Assembly (NCBI RefSeq): GCF_000482385.1
Contig: NZ_AXVD01000014.1
Span: forward strand, 1-64,000
DNA: 64,000 nucleotides
Direction of reading: 5' to 3'
Origin: Nocardia sp. CNY236
GTDB lineage: Bacteria; Actinomycetota; Actinomycetes; Mycobacteriales; Mycobacteriaceae
Shown here piece by piece: positions 59,207-64,000 of this stretch. Under the pieces are notes generated by a model. The model was not told the DNA's origin and did no database searches. It was given only the letters and a program-made list of their open reading frames with translations. Numbering within the stretch: position 1 is the first letter of the stretch; each line of letters begins with the position of its first letter. A program made the position numbers and the translations under genes.

Positions 59207-59671
59207 CTATGAATCTAGCGCGGCGAGCGCTTTCTCCCAAGCCGCCTGGTCACGGGCCTCGCCGGGACCGTTCATCTCGGCGAAACGGATATATCCGTCA
59301 CGGTCGACGGCGAACGTGCCGCGGTTGGGGTAGCCGGCCTTCTCGTTGAACACTCCATAGGCCTCGGCTACCGCGCCATGCGGCCAGAAATCCGACAGCA
59401 GCGGGAAGGTGTACCCCTGCTCGGCTGCCCAGATCTTGTGCGTCGGCGGAGGGCCGACGGAGATCGCGAGGATTTCCGCATTGTCGTTCTGGAACTTGGG
59501 CAGCTCGTCGCGGACCTTGCACAACTCGCCTTGGCAGATGCCGGTGAAGGCAAGCGGATAGAACACCAGCAAGACGTTCTTCTTGCTGCGGAAACCCGAC
59601 AGCGCGACATCTTGGTTGTTCTGATCCTTCAGCGTGAAGTCCGGCGCGATCGCGCCCACCTCGAGCGGCAT
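59207..59671 (-). CDS. ahpE: One-Cys peroxiredoxin AhpE
   Basis: 154 residues from ATG 59671 behind GGAGG. The active-site segment YPLAFTGICQGELC has the peroxidatic Cys at 46 within the P-x-x-x-T-x-x-C motif (P39, T43). VFYPLAF and FPLLSDFWPHGAVAEAYGVF are typical of the AhpE group. AhpE reduces peroxides and peroxynitrite in the cytoplasm, and in mycobacteria is recycled by mycothiol/mycoredoxin. The gene order next to DUF3052 and aceE matches M. tuberculosis Rv2238c-Rv2241. The longer frame upstream is dropped because the family starts MPLEVGA. Confidence 0.95.
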   Translation of the reverse strand: MPLEVGAIAPDFTLKDQNNQDVALSGFRSKKNVLLVFYPLAFTGICQGELCKVRDELPKFQNDNAEILAISVGPPPTHKIWAAEQGYTFPLLSDFWPHGAVAEAYGVFNEKAGYPNRGTFAVDRDGYIRFAEMNGPGEARDQAAWEKALAALDS

Positions 59672-59743
59672 AGCGAAACCTCCATTGAGTAAAGTGCCCA
59701 CCAGGCGGCGCGTGATGCCGCCTGGTGGAGACATAGCGGGCGC

Positions 59744-60166
59744 TCAGCGCTGCTTCGAACGCGCCTTCCGTTGTACCAGACGGCTGCCCGTCCACGAGCC
59801 GAGGTTGATGGCCGAGGTCTGCGTCAGCCCGGCGACGGCAGCGGACTCGGCAATCTCACTCGGCTCGACATGGTTCGGCTGTCCGGTCTTGGGCGTGAGT
59901 ACCCAGACGAATCCTTCGTCGGCCAGCGGGCCGATCGCATCCACCAACGAGTCGATCAGGTCGCCATCTCCATCGCGCCACCACAGCAGCACGACATCGA
60001 TCACCTCGTCGGAGTCTTCATCGACCAGTTCGCTGCCGATCACTTCCTCCACATCGGCTCTCAGATTGTCGTCGGCGTCCTCGTCCCAGCCCAATTCCTG
60101 GACAGCCAAGCCGTGCGAAATGCCAAGCTTCTGAGCGTAGTTCTGCGCGTCCGCCGCGGCAACCAC
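59744..60166 (-). CDS. DUF3052 domain protein
   Basis: 140 residues from GTG 60166, chosen because AGGAGG lies 8 bases upstream. It has the DUF3052 blocks YAQKLGISHGLAVQELGWDE, then DVVLLWWRDGDGDLIDSLVD and GFVWVLTPKTGQPNHVEPSE, and a basic C-terminus (LVQRKARSKQR). The family is conserved in Actinobacteria and lies next to ahpE and aceE in mycobacteria. Its function is unknown. Confidence 0.92.
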   Translation of the reverse strand: MVAAADAQNYAQKLGISHGLAVQELGWDEDADDNLRADVEEVIGSELVDEDSDEVIDVVLLWWRDGDGDLIDSLVDAIGPLADEGFVWVLTPKTGQPNHVEPSEIAESAAVAGLTQTSAINLGSWTGSRLVQRKARSKQR

Positions 60167-60289
60167 GGTGGTGTCCTCCTCAAATCCCGACAGTAGGTAT
60201 TTGCAAGCGAACATGGTTACGGGCTTCAACGCAAGCCGATCCGACGAAATAGCCGACGAATGTCGCGTGAGATATCGTCGAATGTTCGC

Positions 60290-60823
60290 TCAACCGGCCG
60301 GACAGGCGTCCAGCGCGGCAGTGCGGGCGCTACTCAATCGGTCGATGGCGGCATTCATCGGACCCGGCGGGCTGGTCAGGGCCGTCGTGCGCGCCCGGGT
60401 GGCCGTGTCACGCGCTCTGTTCACGTAGTCCGTGAGTGTGCCGACGAGTTCGGTCGGCAGGCGATCCCCGTCGAGGACGAGGCCGGTTTCCACCATGAGC
60501 GCTGCGTGTTCGAGGGATTGGACGGCCGTGTCCCGTTTGGTGACGTAGTCGGATGCGTTCGAGCTGTAGGCATCGACGAACTCGTTGAACTCGGCGATCG
60601 ACTGTCTACTGAGATTCAGAAACCGCCTGCAGGTGTCGGCGACGGCTTCGACCTGGGCCGCGAGGGCCGAGGCGGCCTCCGCCTCGGCCCGGAGTGCGGC
60701 CAGGTCGTCGGAATCGTGAACTGCCAGGCCGTCCACGGTGGTGGTGCACCCTGTAACGACCATTCCGGCTGCGATGACGCCGGCGCACACTATCTCGATC
60801 CCGCGGAGGCTCAACAGCCGCAT
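60290..60823 (-). CDS. Putative lipoprotein between DUF3052 and aceE
   Basis: 177 residues from ATG 60823 behind AGGAGG. The signal sequence ends in a lipobox (VVTGC; Cys at about 26), after [16 protein letters not shown]. The mature part is helical ([20 protein letters not shown], then [20 protein letters not shown]). It occupies the position of Rv2240c in M. tuberculosis. It is divergent from aceE. Function unknown. Confidence 0.85.
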   Translation of the reverse strand: MRLLSLRGIEIVCAGVIAAGMVVTGCTTTVDGLAVHDSDDLAALRAEAEAASALAAQVEAVADTCRRFLNLSRQSIAEFNEFVDAYSSNASDYVTKRDTAVQSLEHAALMVETGLVLDGDRLPTELVGTLTDYVNRARDTATRARTTALTSPPGPMNAAIDRLSSARTAALDACPAG

Positions 60824-61034
60824 CGTCCTCCTACCCCCCTTGGCTCCCACCATAGATTCGCCTGTGCGTGTCGAACGGTACTGGATTTCCGGCCGCAATG
60901 GTGACCTGCGACGTGCAATCGGCAAGGATGGATGGTGCGACCGAATCTATCGCGAACGGGCGGTGCGTCAACCACGAGACCGGCCCGGGGATACGACGCC
61001 ATCAGCATGTCCACCCCCTGTACGAGGAGCAGAT

Positions 61035-63947
61035 TTGACCGACCTCATCCACTCTTCCGCGCCAGCGCAATCCGCTGGTTCCAGCTCTGCCGCCGCTCCT
61101 GACGCGAGACGCGATCCCAACACCGCGTCCGCGCCCACGGGTGGACGGGTGCGGGTCATCCGCGAGGGGGTGGCGTCTTACCTACCGGATATCGACCCGG
61201 AGGAGACCAGCGAATGGCTCGAGTCGTTCGATGGGATGCTCGATCGGGAAGGTCCCGGCCGGGCGCGGTACCTCATTCTCCGTTTGCTGGAGCGGGCCGG
61301 GGAGCGCCACGTCGCCATCCCGTCGCTGACCTCCACCGACTACGTCAACACCATCCCTACCGAGAACGAGCCGTGGTTCCCCGGCGACGAGGAAGTGGAG
61401 CGGCGTTACCGTGCCTGGATTCGCTGGAATGCGGCGATCATGGTGCATCGCGCCCAACGCCCCGGTATCGGTGTGGGAGGACACATCTCGACCTATGCGT
61501 CGTCGGCGGCGCTGTACGAGGTCGGCTTCAACCACTTCTTCCGTGGCAAGGATCACCCCGGTGGCGGCGACTCGATCTTCATCCAAGGTCATGCCTCGCC
61601 CGGTATCTATGCACGTGCCTTCTTGGAGGGCCGGTTGTCCGCCGGTCAACTCGACGGGTTCCGTCAGGAGTACAGCAACGGCGGTCTCGGGCGCGGGTTG
61701 CCGTCCTACCCGCATCCGCGGCTGCTGAACACTTTCTGGGAGTTCCCCACGGTGTCTATGGGCCTGGGGCCGATGAATGCCATCTACCAGGCGCGATTCA
61801 ATCATTACCTGCATGACCGAGGCATCAAGGACACCTCTGAACAGCATGTGTGGGCCTTCCTCGGCGATGGTGAGATGGACGAGCCCGAATCGCGCGGTCT
61901 CGCCCACGTTGCGGCCATGGAGGGACTGGACAACCTGACTTTCGTGGTCAACTGCAACCTGCAACGCTTGGACGGTCCGGTACGCGGCAACGGCAAGATC
62001 ATCCAAGAACTGGAATCCTTCTTCCGCGGTGCAGGCTGGAATGTCATCAAGGTGATCTGGGGACGCGAGTGGGATGCGTTGCTCGGCGCGGACCGCGACG
62101 GCGCACTGGTGAACCTGATGAACAGCACTCCCGATGGGGACTACCAGACCTACAAGGCCAACGACGGTGCCTACGTGCGCGATCACTTCTTCGGTCGTGA
62201 CCCGCGGACCAAAGCACTCGTGCAGAACCTGACCGATCGCGAGATCTGGAACCTCAAGCGTGGTGGCCACGACTACCGCAAGGTATACGCCGCCTACGCG
62301 GCCGCTATGGCGCACACGGGACAGCCGACGGTGATCTTGGCCAAGACCATCAAGGGTTACACCCTCGGCAAGCACTTCGAGGGCCGCAATGCCACACACC
62401 AGATGAAGAAACTCACGCTGGGGGACCTCAAAGATTTCCGCGACCTGCAGCGGATTCCGATCTCCGATGCGGAGTTGGAACGAGATCCGTACCTGCCGCC
62501 GTACTACCACCCGGGCATGCAGGCGCGTGAGATCCAGTACATGCTCGACCGGCGCCGGGCGTTGGGCGGATTCTTGCCCGAGCGGCGCACTGTGGCAAAG
62601 CCATTGCAACTCCCCGGCGACGAGGTGTATCGCAGTGTTCGCAAGGGCTCGGGCAAGCAGAGCGTGGCCACCACCATGGCCTTGGTGCGGCTGATGAAGG
62701 AGTTGTTGCGGGACAAGGAGATCGGCAAGCGGATCGTCCCGATCATCCCCGACGAAGCACGGACGTTCGGGATGGACTCGTGGTTTCCTTCATTGAAGAT
62801 CTACAACCGCGATGGCCAGTTGTACACCTCCGTCGACGCAGAGTTGATGCTTGCCTACAAAGAGAGCACCGTTGGGCAGATTCTGCACGAGGGCATCAAC
62901 GAGGCAGGGTCGACCGCATCGTTCACCGCGGCGGGTACCTCGTATGCCACTCACGGTGAGCCGATGATTCCGCTCTACATCTTCTATTCGATGTTCGGAT
63001 TTCAGCGCACCGGTGACGGACTGTGGGCGGCGGCGGATCAACTCGCCCGCGGGTTCGTGCTCGGCGCTACTGCCGGGCGAACCACGCTGACCGGTGAGGG
63101 TTTGCAGCACAACGACGGGCACTCGGTGTTGCTCGCCTCGACCAATCCTGCTGTCGTGACCTATGATCCGGCGTTCGCGTTCGAGATTGCGCATATCGTG
63201 CGTGACGGCTTGCGCCGGATGTATGGCGGCGGCGCACCTGCCCCCAGCGCGGCGCCACTGCCGGGCGCCCGTCCCCCCGGTGGTCACGGCACGTTCGGCG
63301 GCGAGGACGTCTTCTACTACATCACCCTGTACAACGAGCCGTATCCGCAGCCGGCCGAACCGGACGAGTTGGACGTTGCCGGGCTGCTCGCGGGCATCTA
63401 CCTGTACAAGCGTGGAGGTGAGGGCACGGTGCGCGCCCAGATCATGGTGTCGGGTGTCACCATGCCGGATGGGCTGCGCGCACAGGCCATGCTCGAGCAG
63501 GAGTGGGGTGTGCAGTCGGATGTGTGGTCGGTCACGTCGTGGGGCGAGCTGCGCAAGCAGGCATTGGACAAGGAGATCGCTGCGCTGCGCAACCCCGCCG
63601 TCGAGCCGAGGGTTCCGTATGTGACCGAGGTCCTGTCGCGAGTCGACGGTCCGTATATCGCGGCAACCGACTGGATGCGCGCCGTGCCCGACCAGGTGCG
63701 CAAGTGGGTGCCCGGCGACTTCACCACACTCGGTACCGATGGTTTCGGTTTCTCCGACACCCGCCCCGCTGCGCGCCGGGTGTTCAATGTGGATGCACAG
63801 TCCATCGTTGTCGCAGCGCTCGCCGGACTGGTACGAGCCGGAAAGCTCGATCCGGCCGTCGTGGTCGAGGCCGCGGCGAAATATCGCATCGATGACGTCG
63901 ACGCCGCGCCGAAGCCGACGGCAAGCACAGAAGAACACCTCGCATAG
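61035..63947 (+). CDS. aceE: Pyruvate dehydrogenase E1 component
   Basis: 970 residues from TTG 61035, with GAGGAG (61024-61029) upstream. It is the homodimeric E1 of the pyruvate dehydrogenase complex: the thiamine-diphosphate motif [18 protein letters not shown] starts near 278 and ends in [11 protein letters not shown]. Further blocks are [40 protein letters not shown] and [14 protein letters not shown]. An Ala/Pro-rich insert (about 730-757, [18 protein letters not shown]) makes it longer than the mycobacterial protein I recall (about 900). It decarboxylates pyruvate and passes acetyl to the lipoyl E2. Confidence 0.96.
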   Translation: MTDLIHSSAPAQSAGSSSAAAPDARRDPNTASAPTGGRVRVIREGVASYLPDIDPEETSEWLESFDGMLDREGPGRARYLILRLLERAGERHVAIPSLTSTDYVNTIPTENEPWFPGDEEVERRYRAWIRWNAAIMVHRAQRPGIGVGGHISTYASSAALYEVGFNHFFRGKDHPGGGDSIFIQGHASPGIYARAFLEGRLSAGQLDGFRQEYSNGGLGRGLPSYPHPRLLNTFWEFPTVSMGLGPMNAIYQARFNHYLHDRGIKDTSEQHVWAFLGDGEMDEPESRGLAHVAAMEGLDNLTFVVNCNLQRLDGPVRGNGKIIQELESFFRGAGWNVIKVIWGREWDALLGADRDGALVNLMNSTPDGDYQTYKANDGAYVRDHFFGRDPRTKALVQNLTDREIWNLKRGGHDYRKVYAAYAAAMAHTGQPTVILAKTIKGYTLGKHFEGRNATHQMKKLTLGDLKDFRDLQRIPISDAELERDPYLPPYYHPGMQAREIQYMLDRRRALGGFLPERRTVAKPLQLPGDEVYRSVRKGSGKQSVATTMALVRLMKELLRDKEIGKRIVPIIPDEARTFGMDSWFPSLKIYNRDGQLYTSVDAELMLAYKESTVGQILHEGINEAGSTASFTAAGTSYATHGEPMIPLYIFYSMFGFQRTGDGLWAAADQLARGFVLGATAGRTTLTGEGLQHNDGHSVLLASTNPAVVTYDPAFAFEIAHIVRDGLRRMYGGGAPAPSAAPLPGARPPGGHGTFGGEDVFYYITLYNEPYPQPAEPDELDVAGLLAGIYLYKRGGEGTVRAQIMVSGVTMPDGLRAQAMLEQEWGVQSDVWSVTSWGELRKQALDKEIAALRNPAVEPRVPYVTEVLSRVDGPYIAATDWMRAVPDQVRKWVPGDFTTLGTDGFGFSDTRPAARRVFNVDAQSIVVAALAGLVRAGKLDPAVVVEAAAKYRIDDVDAAPKPTASTEEHLA

Positions 63948-64000
63948 CGGAACATTGGACGGATGGTGGACCGTAAACCGCCGCGGCCGCGGCGGATCTC

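Noticed and set aside
58889..59333. Open frames antisense to the tRNA, reading WAQRGSNPRPLVCKTSALPL.
   Set aside because: This peptide is the standard spurious translation of a tRNA and its flank.

Overview
The window is high-GC actinobacterial DNA, most likely a Nocardia or a close relative in the Mycobacteriales. The signs are: a Scr1-type HTH/DUF397 pair; several F420-type (DDN-like) nitroreductase-fold proteins; an NDMA-type alcohol dehydrogenase; an rsbW-sigF pair; and a right-hand block (aceE, lipoprotein, DUF3052, ahpE) in the order I recall from M. tuberculosis (Rv2241 to Rv2238c). The genus call is an inference; no rRNA or other marker gene is present.

Positions 1-43170 are chromosome. 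In order they hold: a DUF397/Scr1 regulator pair; a secreted propeller-like protein; two tandem secreted serine hydrolases; a NagB-like sugar-phosphate protein; an FAD monooxygenase/metallo-hydrolase operon opposite its TetR regulator, with two matching operators; a DDN-hemerythrin fusion; an MscS channel; rsbW-sigF; an AI-2E-type permease; two divergent paralogous small membrane proteins followed by tandem 31-bp hairpins; a CYP125/CYP142-like P450 with a TetR gene; a TerD-DUF2510-HNH protein; fused pabAB; a kinase/DinB/alcohol dehydrogenase cluster; two more serine hydrolases; DUF3145; a macro-domain-like KAP P-loop NTPase; a TauD dioxygenase facing a TetR gene across a 34-bp perfect palindrome; yefM-yoeB with an E. 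coli-like operator; and an XRE/TPR regulator.

Positions 43171-59165 are an integrated element of about 16 kb, sitting in the 3' end of a tRNA-Val(UAC) gene. It is bounded by a perfect 49-bp direct repeat, and the intact tRNA gene lies at the right end. Its parts are: a tyrosine integrase; a cargo of a kinase/DapA-aldolase fusion and a GntR/P-loop-kinase fusion; an iteron-like control region with a small HTH gene; a tightly packed transfer operon (replication-relaxation protein, VirD4/FtsK-like ATPase, SpdB/DUF2637-like membrane protein and several unknown proteins); and a 1.47-kb gene-free zone. That zone carries a terminator, two 97-bp three-stem palindromes, a 36-bp perfect palindrome, a 105-bp inverted repeat with 42-bp arms, and a three-repeat CRISPR mini-array of exactly 61-bp period with no cas genes. 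An inositol-monophosphatase-family gene broken by one base lies next to the right junction. Three proteins of the transfer operon share a C-terminal tail (LADYxPxxSLADA...), and a fourth shares only its last residues, which looks like a sorting or docking signal.

Positions 59190-64000 return to core chromosome: ahpE, DUF3052, a lipoprotein and aceE. The best candidates for undescribed biology are the non-coding hub of the element, the shared C-terminal tail, the kinase/aldolase cargo, the macro-KAP NTPase and the TerD-HNH protein.
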